Below are positions 1-11,216 of a stretch of 64,000 nucleotides of DNA, piece by piece. Source of the DNA: Bolinopsis microptera. Its lineage: Eukaryota > Ctenophora > Tentaculata > Lobata > Bolinopsidae. The notes under the pieces were generated by a model, which did not search any database, was not told the origin of the DNA, and saw only the letters and a program-made list of their open reading frames with translations. The position numbers were made by a program, and so were the translations under genes. Within the stretch, counting starts at the first letter, position 1. The number at the start of each line of letters is the position of its first letter. The stretch is from positions 13,886,944-13,950,943 of the forward strand of contig NC_087083.1 in assembly GCF_026151205.1 (NCBI RefSeq). Direction: 5' to 3'.

Positions 1-1440
1 TAATCATTTAATCACATCAAATAAATGGGTTAGCTGAGAAATTTGAACGTCTATATAAAGATAATCAAGCGATAACATTTTCGGATTCGTCCTGGTTTGA
101 TAAACATACTATATAAATCACTGTGTGATGTTTCAAATCTAATTGTACTACAAAACCTGACAAGGCATTTTTTAAAACACTGGAACAACCGGAATTTTGT
201 AATCATATTTTGGTTATTTCTGAAGTAATGCATTATGTTTATGTACATTATTCATAATAATATGATGTTATTCAAAGGAATCAAATATTTTTAACATGAA
301 ACATTTATACTCTGTTCAAAAATCTTTACATATTTACAACTATTACACACTGATTATAGAATATTATTATAAATTAAACGCCCCTGCCATTATAAGGTAC
401 AAATATAATTACTAAGGCTTGAATAAATAACAGCCCTGATTTGACCGTCTCCAGAGCCTAAACTTCTGAGTGACTCGTAAACTGGAATTAGATTGTTCAG
501 GTCAGTACCCTGAATGGGACGAACCTAGCAACTAGTGTCCAGGCTGTAAGTCCACAGAGTCCCCTCCTGGGCCCTCCACTTGGATCAAAATCTCATGTAA
601 CCAGGTGCCAGGAAACTGACCCTGTTAACCCTCCCATACAGCATACGTACATCCTGCCCCACTGGCTTTCCCCGCAGCAAGTCCGCTCCTCTTTAGTTTC
701 AAAGACTAGTAAAGTGAGAATACGCAGGACCTCCCACTGGGACTGACAAGGTGATCGCATGGAGGATGCACGTGCAACTTATACAAACACTCTTTCTTCA
801 GATCAGGATCAGTGGAAATAGTGGCTTACATTTGCACCGGGCTGGCTGGGAGCCCATTCGGGTACGAACCTCATACTTCTACATCCTGCAGTCCTACACT
901 TAGTGGTTTCCCTCTGGGGGTTATCTGTGTGGTGCTGCGGTAACGGTGCTGAAGTACACAAACTCTCCGGGTCCTACAGCTCACAATCTTATACCTCCTC
1001 TACTCTCCAGCTCAAACGTATAGTCTGTACTTCATTCGTTCTTCTTGGAACTACTTTCTTCTTGTATTCCTCAAATTTGTTTGGTGTGAGCAGCGTGTCA
1101 CCCACTTCATCACCCAACTATTCTTGTGGTACTCCAAGTATGCGTCAAATGTTCGTTTGCCATACTCGAAATCAATATCTACAAATATTTATTATGTACT
1201 TATAATTTAAATTCAATTCCGTATTATTGAAATTTTGAATCCTACTGTTGAAGAAAACACCTTTAATTAATTACTTATAAGGGATATCATAGAATAACGA
1301 TTTCAAATATAATTGATAAATTAAAAAGCGAGTTACCATATGTAATAAACTTGAAATAGAGATCATGATTAAAACAATGAAGATGACAAAATAAAATAAA
1401 ACCATCACTAATTTTTTAAAATGATACAATCTCAAATATA
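1..1440. other. AT-rich non-coding stretch
   Basis: No gene, RNA or repeat could be recognised. The part from about 420 to 1200 is richer in GC and contains a 100-codon open frame at 903-1205, but its translation resembles no family I know and has no exon-like borders, so I treat it as chance. Confidence 0.5.
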
Positions 1441-1460
1441 AATTCAATTACAATCCATAT

Positions 1461-1950
1461 GAAGATCCGGGTCTGGAGTTGCCTAACAAAGTAAGGACTG
1501 TCATCAAATTTTCAAGATTCTTTGGGCTCCGTTTCGGAAACACTCTAGCACCCTCCAACACACAGCTGAATTCCCTGATTGTTTTTATTCAAGAATGGAC
1601 TGTTAAAGCTCTCTACCAATCTCAAAATAACCGACGTTCCATGAAATTTAATGGCGAATGCTTTTCTCAACTTCATGGAGACTCCTTACCATGACCGTCA
1701 TGACTCGAGAGAAGCCTTCATACGCTCTACATTCACATCTATCATAGCCCAGCAATCTAAAGATCCCGATACCCAGCCTGCTCTTCAGGCCTGAGAAGAG
1801 CTGATTACAGGCTCTTTCTCATGGTATGCTGCAATCAGAGAAACGTCAGCCACAGTCACCAGAATCACATACCTCGTTTATTACTTTATCATCAACATCA
1901 AGGTGTCTGTTCTGATCATTTATCATGGTCAGTTTTGAGCCCTTTGTTTT
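1461..1950 (+). pseudogene. Weak coding-like relic, unrecognised
   Basis: Open translation of about 75 residues (around 1479-1694) is followed by a second frame that reads on for about 70 residues to near 1940. Consecutive open stretches in different frames are what a decayed coding sequence looks like. I do not recognise either protein. It could be an old transposon or gene fragment, or chance. Confidence 0.2.
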
Positions 1951-1997
1951 CATTTACACTCGTTTTCGCTAGGACATCAACATTTTTCTGAATAAGT

Positions 1998-2267
1998 TCA
2001 CTTACAAGTATAGTGCTTTTCTAAAAATTTGGTAGAATGATTCGTCACCATTGAATCATCATGTTCCAAGCAGTATGATCTTATTTCAATGTGTAAGCGG
2101 TGGGGTACACCAAGACCATTAGATAGCTTAACGATATGGAAATCCTGACAAAACTTAAAGCAAGATGATTTTATATTAGTAGTCCCTTCATCGGTGTAGG
2201 AACGGCCAGAATGTGTTTTGACAACTGACGTGAATCCACTAGTGATTGGGTCCAAGTTTCCCAACAA
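1998..2267 (-). pseudogene. Unrecognised 89-codon frame, possibly transposase debris
   Basis: The frame is open on the minus strand and ends in a normal stop. The phrase VTNHSTKF recalls the short 'VNHS' stretch of ISXO2-like DDE transposases, but nothing else of such an enzyme is visible. There is no start context or splice site to decide on. Treat as a lead only. Confidence 0.15.
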
Positions 2268-2279
2268 GATCTAACGCAA

Positions 2280-5200
2280 GATCACGGACACGAGAAACAC
2301 CATTTATAAGCTTTTTGAAAGCTACAATTTAGTGAGCTGCGTCTGAGAAGAACAACAGGAGTTTCAATTCTGAGAGATTGCTCAATTTAGGAGTCAAATC
2401 AAAAGCATGTCAAAAACGAATCCACCGAGCATTCCTTGATATAAGTAAAGAATGTAAGCATGAAACATGTGTAGTTGACCTCATCACATATAGAGTATGA
2501 GCAGACATCTGAAGAGGCTATGATACTGACGAAGTTCCTCTTGTCGATAATAACACTGAGAATTGATAGAGCACATCGCTGTTCCCATTCATGTTTGGCA
2601 CAGTCATTGTTATAATGTCCATTGTATCTCTGCAGTAATTTATGTGAAGCAAATTGATTCTGTCAGCATTTCTCCCCCAAAAAAAATCGGTGCTTGTTCG
2701 GGACAATTCTTTTCACGACAAAACTGAGTTTGATACAACATATAAAGGATCACTAATGTTTTTGAGCTTTACAAAAGTTGGCTACAATCTTCTCCCGTTG
2801 CCTTAATTTTCTGAGAGGATACTGAAAAATCGAAAAGTTCTCGATATAATGACTGGGTTGTACAGATCCGTGTCATCGTTATTTTTTATGTTTTTTTGCA
2901 TATTCAATAGCTTAGAATCTATTTAAAGAAGATTCCGGGGCATCACTCCAGACTTTGATAGACCATATGCGCTCGTATCTTGTTCAGAAGTTTCAATCCG
3001 GCTCACTAACAGGAGAAATCAAACGAGGAAATATTTGTTTTACAATTTGAACTGCGAAATTCGACAATCCAATATCAGTTTTCGTAAATACAATCAAAAC
3101 ATCGCACAGAAACCTATTCGTCCAATCATCCTTCAAAGTCCCTATGAACAAACTCATGATTCCTCCGGAAGAAGACAGTACAAGTATCTAGCTAGCCAGG
3201 ACACAACTCGCTTTTCTGAGATAATTGTTCAAACACTTACAGCAAATTCTTTTATTGTCTTTAAACATCGTATTAAAATACACAAAGACGCACAGAAACC
3301 GCATCAAATGAGATACTTCATGATGATCCAATGTACAGATATCTATTGTTTCTGCAGGGAACTAATCTAGATGCACAAGAACATCGTATGTTTTCGTTCA
3401 AGCTGAAATCAAAGCGATGCAATACCAATTTAGCACCTGAGCTGTAACGTAACGTTGTAAGAATTAGTGTGGATAATATCTCGTAGAGAAGATACGACTT
3501 TCTGATCGAAGGATGCTTTGATTGGTAAGGAGTCCAGTACAGACCCGATATTGTCGGAGAATTGTGCACATATCCAGGGTTCTAGCTGCCGCCCTCAGTT
3601 GTTAGAACAAGGTTAGACATTGTGTAATGCGCTTTTTTTACTTGACTATTATTGATAGAATTAATAGAGATCATCTTCCGTTGCCTGAACTAATGAATAT
3701 GTTTATTGCTTTTAAATGTATAATACAGTTAATGTTTGATAGAAATAAATATCATATAATAATAGAGAGTATTCGATGCCTTTAAAAAAGGATGAGAACT
3801 AGATGCTCTAGTTGATTGAACTAATTCTAAAATCGGAAAGCTTCGATAAATAGCGCATAGTTTTTGGCGTAGTAGAAATATCAAAAGTACAAATTATTTA
3901 ATAATTAAATAAAACAGGATTCATCGATAAGCATTAAAACTGCTAATTGTGGATCTTAATAGATAAATTGTATAGGTACTATAGTAACACAAAATTTTAA
4001 ATCCCAAAACTTGTTTTCACGAAAATCAACTATCACTAATATATTATGTCGAAATATAAGTTTCTTTTATACGTCAAAATGGGTACAGAAAATATTAAAA
4101 GTTAAAAACATAATATATAACGTCCATAATATGCGCCACTAGATTTATCGGCGCAAGAGAAAATTTGAATGAAATTGATCCTGAATCTAATTTGAAAAAA
4201 AGATAAAGAACCTATCAAATCTATTTCGCTATTCATACAAATAGTCAGGATTATAAGTTAAGAGCAAGAACACAGCAATTTTAAGTATCAGGAAATACAT
4301 AGCTGTACAGTCGCACTACACAGTAAACATAATTCGGCAACACAACTATTTCACAACGATAATCAATCGATATATATGAACAGAAAAATAAAACTATATA
4401 TATTATTATAATGGACTAAGAAATCTAATGTTTTACAAGAATGCTATGAGGATACAAGAGAGATTGTTCAACGTAACAGTGTCCTTTATAGAAGAGTCTA
4501 AACTTCTGAAGAATATTGAGTAGGTTCTCAAGAACTCTCTAGACTGTACACCAAACTCTCATGAGATAGCTCTTCACAAAAGTATCTTCCCGTTATCGTG
4601 CAGCTTTTAAACTTCGTACCCTGGATGATAGGATTACTTTAAAAAAGTCTTAAAAAAAAAAACCAAAAATATTAATAAGTGTCAGTGCGGGCACAGTCTT
4701 AGCTTATATTGAGTCAACAACCCTCGGGTCATCGGTAGATTAACCAAAATGACAAGAAGCTAATTAACTGTTTAAAATAATGGTTTTACCTGAAAGAATG
4801 CATAGTGTCAGCCTCAGCTAGGTGCAAACAATCTGCTGCGGAATGTGTTCAGATCCTGCGTTTTCGCTGCTTTCTTATATCCCTAGCGTTTGCCGCACTA
4901 CATAAGCATCAAACCTCTGATTCGATCTTTGAGGCCCATTTCCTGAAATTATTATATTAATTACATATGACATTATGATTATTATATTATTATTATATTA
5001 ATTAAATAATATTGTTGGAATGTTCCACGACAAATTCCAAGATAAAGGGGAATGGAATGTATGGATATAAGTTGCCAGATGATTAGAATTTCAGATATCA
5101 AGTAATGTAACAAATGAGTAGTTTGTAACGTTCTAACCGACCCTGCCCTCGGATATTTGAGATCTAATATCATCATTAAAACACACGTGAAACACACGGT

Positions 5201-6190
5201 AACCAGTTTGTACCTACTACGAATAAGTTAAGTAATAAAAGTCACAGCAAAGATGACTGGTTGAAAACACACTCCCGAGCAGAACGTGTTTAATTCGTAG
5301 TTCACTATTTTGTTATCAAACCTATCATTACTGTGTTTTCCTCGGGGCATTTTGTACACGGCTCAAATACCACTCTGTGTTGTACATTAGATCCTGGTAA
5401 GGATTTAAATTAATGGAAAGTAATTCGTACGACAAGAAAACCCTTTCAGCTTCGGTATGTTTATTTTATTCATACGATCAAGATAACGATTGAAGAGCAA
5501 TTACTATGGAATGATCAAATCTTATAACTAAAATAAAGGCCAACAGTTCAAGTTGAAAGATTTCCAACGTACCCTTGAGACTGCCAGGATGAAATAAACA
5601 GATGAGTGCCCTGACTACAGAGCTGTTTTTGGATTGCTGGCCAGAATCTCGAGATTATTCCTCGACAAAAGCTATGGTACAGGCAGGGGAACAGATCATT
5701 TTTAAAGTAATATCCAACTCGTAAGACAACTCAATACAATTGAACTGCCTGAAAAAATGTTTAAATGGACCGGTAAAGTACAACATTTGATGACAGTCAA
5801 TTATTTCAATATTAAATTTCATTTGAGACCCCTGATTTCAAGAAAATAGCATGTATCACTATTATGAATCCATGTTGAGACACAGTTGCGTTATAGTTAT
5901 GTATAAGTTTCGCCCACCATCGTAGGAGATAAGATTCAGGGTCAGCAAGATGTTTCCAACCAAAGTATCAGTGTACTTGTCCAGCTCAATGTACAAGGGA
6001 GAGAGTAGGGCTGTACCATCACAGTATAAAACACCTCGATATAGTTACTGGTCTCATCCCTTTACACGCTTCGTAGTAGAGTGAGATTAGATACCATCTT
6101 GGTTTAAGAGCCTGTAATGAGGCTTGATGTAAGGTTCCAGTTTTTGATACGTTCCTTACTTTAGAACCACAAAGATAATATTGTGTATGG
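2280..6190. other. AT-rich intergenic stretch without recognised features
   Basis: Several short open frames occur (for example near 2518-2706 and 3035-3370), but none resembles a known family and none has supported exon borders. No strong tandem repeat or inverted-repeat element was seen. Confidence 0.5.
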
Positions 6191-6193
6191 ACT

Positions 6194-7332
6194 CAGGGTG
6201 TAGGAACCGGTGGGGCAAGAGGGGGGGCCATCGCGCCCCCCCCCCCCCCCCCCCCCATGAAATCTGGGCAAGGGGCAAAAAGGCCAACTTTTAATTTAGG
6301 TTCTAAAATTTTAGGGAAAAAAATTTTTCCACCGAAAATTTATTTAGGTCCCAAAAATTTCTAGGTCCTAAAATTTTTCAAAGTTTTTCTGGAAACCTAC
6401 TTTTGTTCATGTTTCAATGCTACCCTGACCATTATGAAGCCAAAAATATTTTTTTGGGTTTTCGGAAGTTCGATGTATGGTTTTTGGACTCGAGGGTTCC
6501 GCCTTTGTAATGCAATCTCGGAAGGGCAGGCCCTCGCTTCCGCAATACGAGCTTCGGAAGGCGGGAGCTCTGCTTCAGAGGTACGTATCGAGAATGACAA
6601 GACCGGAAAATTTCTAGAAGTCCAAAATTTTTCAAAGGTTTTCTGAAACTACTTTTTGTTCATGTTTCTATGCTACCGCTGACCATTATGAGCCAAAAAT
6701 ATTTTTTTTGGTTTTTCGGAAGGTTCGGATGTATTTTTTTTGGACTCGAGGGTTCCCCTTTGTAATGCGATCTCGAAGGCAGGCCTCCCTTCGCAAATAA
6801 CGAGCTCGGAAGCGGAGCTCTGCTTCAAGGTTCTGTATCGAGAATGCCAAGGACCAAAACTTTTCCAAGGTCAAATTTTTTCAAAAGTGTTTCCTGGAAA
6901 TTACTTTATTCATGTTTCATGCTACCTTGATCATTCTGAGCCGAAAATATATTTTTGCTGGTTTTCGGTTTTTTTGAAGTCCGTTCCTACATTCGGATGG
7001 TGTGGTTGCGATACTGATTGTTTTTTCAATATACTCATTATAGAAAACGAGAATTTGGTCCCGTAGGATTTAAAGAAAATGCGCAATTTGACGCGGAGAA
7101 CTGAAAAAAAATCGGCGATTTGACGTGAGGCCAGAATCTGCAAAATCGCGATTGTTCGCGGCAAAACGTGAAAAATCGCGATACCCGCACCATGCTGCAA
7201 TTGTTCCATTCCCTTACCCCTCGAAATACAGGATTGGGCGCGAAGCGCCAAAAAATTTAGGGTGTGGCGCGATGCGCCAAAAAAATTTTTGAATTTGGCC
7301 CCCCCCATGAGAAACTCATTCCTACACCCCTG
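6194..7332. mobile_element. hAT-like non-autonomous DNA transposon
   Basis: The left end reads CAGGGTGTAGGAA and the right end, read inward on the minus strand, CAGGGGTGTAGGAATG, giving imperfect terminal inverted repeats of about 15 bp. C- and G-rich tracts sit just inside both ends (6238-6256 and about 7300-7307). A CAGGG start is common in hAT elements. The flanks GTATGGACT (left) and GTATACT (right) could be a decayed target duplication. No transposase is encoded. The interior is tandemly repeated near the left and holds two short palindromes of the form GGCGCGATGCGCC near 7220-7280. Confidence 0.6.
6379..6965. repeat. About 250-bp tandem repeat inside the 6.2-7.3 kb element
   Basis: Two full units and the start of a third share the landmarks 'tttgttcatgtttc', 'gaccattatgagccaaaaat', 'ggactcgagggttcc', 'gagctctgcttc' and 'gtatcgagaatg' in the same order. 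Open frames here on both strands are shadows of the repeat. Confidence 0.7.
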
Positions 7333-7622
7333 GTATACTAAAATCTAAAGATCTAAACATAGTTACAGATTAGATTTGATAAAGTGGCCACCAGAGTAGT
7401 GCTAAACAAGCACAAACACTGTCAACCTCAGCACAACAGTTTTACATAAAAGGCTAACACAGTGCTGAAATCCTGATTAACCAAATTGTGTTACTAGTGT
7501 GTCAGCTCTGTTTCATGCAAGTAAGCTAAACAAACCCCCGAACACGGGATTGTATTTTCCCAGCTAAGAAAAATTTCAAGCATTAATATCAAGAATGGGT
7601 GTCCTCTTGAAATATAACTCAC

Positions 7623-7735
7623 CTGATATGAGATGATCCAGGGAGGAAGGTTTGATTTAGCTAGAATGTCTTGAGGTAAGCGTGAAACAATATCAACAGT
7701 CTTGGTGTCACACTGCTGACACACGACTGGCAGAC
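7623..7735 (-). CDS. Candidate internal exon, product unknown
   Basis: On the minus strand an acceptor-like CCTAG precedes an open 113-bp stretch that ends at a strong donor, CAG followed by GTGAGT. It enters with two bases of a codon and leaves in phase 0. The peptide holds a CQQC pair followed by a leucine-rich segment ending in PPWIISYQ. I do not recognise it, and it does not match any PARP1 domain although it lies on the same strand downstream of the PARP1 exons. Composition and borders are exon-like, but one exon alone is weak evidence. Confidence 0.25.
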
Positions 7736-7959
7736 CTAGGTACAGACGAAAAACTGGATAAAACTCATCACAACAATCATTTAGCCACCAAGTTACATGT
7801 TTTTAACATACTTTCATATTATCCTATCAGAAATAAAATAATAGGCAGTTAGAGGGGTTAGACAGATGAAATTGGAAGATAATATATATATATTAGCCAG
7901 TCGCATTGGTTATTTGTTTGTTGATTTTGTCGAAACTATTACCTTACAAGACATTTTTG

Positions 7960-8550
7960 TGGCGACCAATTGCGACGAACCGAATTTTGGGGGCGCGGGG
8001 GGGGGGGGGGGGGGGGGGCCGCGCGCGTCCGAAAATATGGCGAAAATTGAACAAAAACCTTCACATTTTCGGACGTCAACAGAAAATAAGGTATTTTTCA
8101 TCATTTTTGTTTTCGTGACAACAAAGAAATTCAAAATTTCTAAAAATCGTAAAATCATGTTGAAACAAAATGAAACTTATGAAATCGATTGCTTCATCTC
8201 CTTTCTCTAAGGGGGTCCGGCTCGAATCTTTTCAGTTTCACTTATTGAGTTTGGTATTATTGTTTATCTTGACTTAGTCTCTTATAAGACGTTAATGTAT
8301 AGCACATAAATGAATTTTATGTAAAATTTAAAACGTATTAACAGGACATTATATTCGACATGGAATATTGTGTTTATTTGTCCCACATCATATCAACTAA
8401 CTTTTCAAGAACAAAATGAAGCGCTGAGCCACAATTATTGGAATAAGCGTAAAAATAAGCGACGGATTCTATTACGACGACCCGAAATTTTGGCGGTCCG
8501 AAAATATTGGCGAAATTTCGGGAAAACCGTCCACAATTCGTACATTTTAA
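7960..8550. repeat. Two diverged copies of a short repeat, plus a G tract
   Basis: About 7962-8060 and 8450-8545 share the order 'gcgac', 'gacgaaccgaattttgg' / 'gacgacccgaaattttgg', and 'gtccgaaaatat(t)ggcgaaa'. The first copy is interrupted by a G tract of about 22 bases near 7997-8018. They look like two ends or two copies of one old element; no coding capacity. Confidence 0.45.
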
Positions 8551-8728
8551 AAAAGTCTTGATAAGGGTATGAACTACACATAAAATCAATTTAAATTGGT
8601 CTGATTTTAAGAAAACCGTATATGAGAGGTTTGGACATGGTCAATAAATTTCGGTTCTCATTGCACCCGATTAGAAAAAGTCTATAGTCGGATAAGTTCC
8701 TTAAAATTAAACCTAAATTAGTGCATGT

Positions 8729-9346
8729 CACTACATTACTACACTACACACTACACTACAATTACTACACTACATTACTACACTACATTAGTTACTACAC
8801 TACATTACTGTACAATACATTACAACACTACATATATTACACTACATTACTGTACTACATACTACGTACTACATTAATACACTACATTACTAACCCTACA
8901 TTTCTACAACAACATACTGTACACTACTTTTAGACACTTAACATTACTACACTACATTACTACACAGACATTACTAACACTACATTCACTATACCTACAT
9001 TACTGTACACTACATTACTAACACTACATTACTAACACTACATACTACACTACATTACTACACTACATTACTACAACACTCATTACTACACTACATTACA
9101 AAACTGACATTACCGTACATACATTACTAACTACATTACTACACTACATTACTACTCTACATACAACTACACTACATTACTACACTACATTACTACACTC
9201 ACAATATAAACATTACAAAACTACTTACTGTACACTACATTACCTAACTCTAACATTACTCACACTACATACGTACACTACATTACAAAAGCTACATTAC
9301 TGTAACACTAAATACATTACTACACGTACAATACTAACACTACATC
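8729..9346. repeat. TACACTACAT-type microsatellite
   Basis: About 600 bp of irregular repeats of CATTACTACACTA and close variants with frequent single-base slips. No gene. It ends where a GC-richer repeat region begins. Confidence 0.85.
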
Positions 9347-9349
9347 AGG

Positions 9350-10460
9350 CACATATTAGGTGCGATGGGTTGCGGTATCGCAACAATTAACCGTTTTCGC
9401 ACATTTCCGCATAATTTAATGTTTTCCGCACACTTCCGCACATTTTGTAAATTGTCTAGCATATTTCCGCATAATTAGCATTTTCCGCCGTAATTTCGCG
9501 TAATTTGAAATTATTCGCGTTAAGAATTTTCGAGTGTAAAAACCAAAATATGTTAAAAAGTCGGGCGCCCTTTTTGACCGTGACGCAGGCCCTTTTAGGA
9601 CCGGACTCCGGCCCTTTTTTCGGGGTCGTGAACCAGGCCCTTTTGGAACACATACCTAGGCCCCGTGAACCAGTATACCACGTGACCCAGCCCTTTCGGG
9701 ACCCTGACCCAGGCCCTTTCGGGACCTGAACCCAGGCCTTTTGGGAACTCATACCTAGGCCACGTGACCCCAGTTACCACGTGACCCAGGCCCTTTCCGG
9801 GACCGTGTCCCAATGCCCTTTTTGGAACTCATGCCTGGGCCCACGTGAACCCGGTTACCACGTGACCCAGCCCTTTCTGACTATAAAACCCCAGGCCCTT
9901 TCCGGGACCGTTACCCAGGCCCTTTCGGACCGTTACCCCAGCCCTTTCGGGAGACCGTGACCCAGGCCGTTTTTATGGAACCCTCGTCGTTACCGTACTC
10001 GATCATACATGCAGCCTTTTATCGGTAATGGACCCGCTCTATTCGTTGTAGCGTTGGCTTTATAGTGCTTAATGGATCTTTGGATCAAATGGTTTACAAG
10101 TACTGACGATCAATGCCGACAAGCGTGGTCACATATTTTGCGATCACGCATGGGATCATCGACTCTATCAAGAGCGTCTTCATATAACTGTCTCCCTGAT
10201 CTCTACAAGAAGATCAAGTCACTGTTCTCAGATAACTGAATCTCATATGAGGTTCATCAATCTACACCCGCAGTACCACATAAACAGACCTATTTTTTGA
10301 TAAGAGCGGCGGTTATACGTTTAGAATTCCAAAGCCTTCAGAAAATACAAAAGAAAACCGGCCACAAATTCCCGCAACAAATTTCAAAAAATCGTCCCAG
10401 CCATTGCCGCATAATTGGTAAAAATTACCGCACATTACCGGCACATTTAACAATCAGTGG
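9350..10460. repeat. GC-rich tandem region between degenerate CCGCATAATT flanks
   Basis: From about 9580 to 9976 a block of roughly 22-bp units (GACCCAGGCCCTTTCGGGAC and variants) is arranged in a longer repeat containing 'ccacgtgac' and 'cctaggcc'. Both sides carry degenerate copies of 'ttccgcataatt' and 'ccgcacatt', in direct orientation on the left (9395-9500) and again at 10400-10450. Possible ends are AGGTGCG at 9359 and GGAGCACCTT at 10458. It may be a non-autonomous transposon whose middle has been tandemly amplified. No open frame is convincing. Confidence 0.45.
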
Positions 10461-11060
10461 AGCACCTTAATAATACACTGTTCGTTACCTGTTTATTAAA
10501 GGTAAATTTTCAATCAATATGTGAAATCATATGATTTTAGCTGTTATCTGGTTTCAAGGGTTCATGAACCATCCATTAATTTAACCAAACAAACATTTCC
10601 AGATAACTCCGCTTACCATTCGACATGTCTCTGTACGAACTAGGCCTTCTCCGGACAAGGCCTTTACGGACAGTCTTCTCCCAAGTCCGAACAGTATAAT
10701 TTATCGAATTCAATGAAAATTCACGCACTCACCTGGGGTTTCACAACAACAACCTATCTTTTTCGATATTTTGGATCAAATTTGTTCGCGACATTCTTAC
10801 AATTTTGAGAATAAACCTCCCGCGACACTTACACAACATTCTTACAATTTCGCTTACAATTTTGCTGGAACACCTCCTCTAACATTAATGTTTACAAAAT
10901 ATGCCAAAAGAACATGATCAATTTACTTACTGTTAATTGGGCTATCAGATTTTCTTCAAACTTCACAATCAGTTACAACTCAATAGAGAGAGAGAGAGAG
11001 AGAGAGACTAATTGAGAGAATATGAAGAAAATATGAAAAATTTTAAAACTTTAAAATCTA
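10460..11060. other. Presumed PARP1 intron, no further exon recognised
   Basis: No BRCT-like coding stretch could be found. A possible small frame near 10620-10705 on the minus strand ends at GTAAGC but resembles no PARP1 segment. A repeated 'cttacaattttg' motif occurs at 10795-10865. Confidence 0.4.
10985..11007. repeat. (GA)n microsatellite
   Basis: An uninterrupted run of GA dinucleotides of about 23 bp in otherwise AT-rich DNA, downstream of the last recognised PARP1 exon. Confidence 0.9.
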
Positions 11061-11069
11061 TTCTCAAAC

Positions 11070-11216
11070 CTGTCTTTAGCTTTAAGGTGGCGAGATAATC
11101 AGATTGGTCCATAACTGATTCGGGGATTATCCACTTGGTTCTCTTAGGTTGAGGAATGATGTTGCTACATTTAGTGAACTCTGATACGTCTCCTTTGCAT
11201 ACATACGAGCTCTCAC
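11070..11216 (-). CDS. PARP1: PARP1 exon 9: second zinc-3 cysteine pair
   Basis: A 147-bp exon from CTAAG to GACAG followed by GTTTGA. Encodes SYVCKGDVSEFTKCSN, then PKRTKWIIPESV and LATLKLKTG, matching YYCTGDVTAWTKC and KEWVTPKEF in human. It holds the last two zinc-3 cysteines. This is the most distal PARP1 exon I can find. Confidence 0.9.

Noticed and set aside
6397-7308. Several 60-125 codon frames on both strands
   Set aside because: They fall in the tandem repeat of the hAT-like element and overlap each other on opposite strands.
7866-8210. Overlapping frames with glycine or proline runs
   Set aside because: They are created by the G tract in a repeat and have no recognisable domain.
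10600-10720. Next PARP1 exon ending at GTAAGC
   Set aside because: The translation (with VRTWEKTVRKG) matches no PARP1 segment and no good acceptor precedes it.
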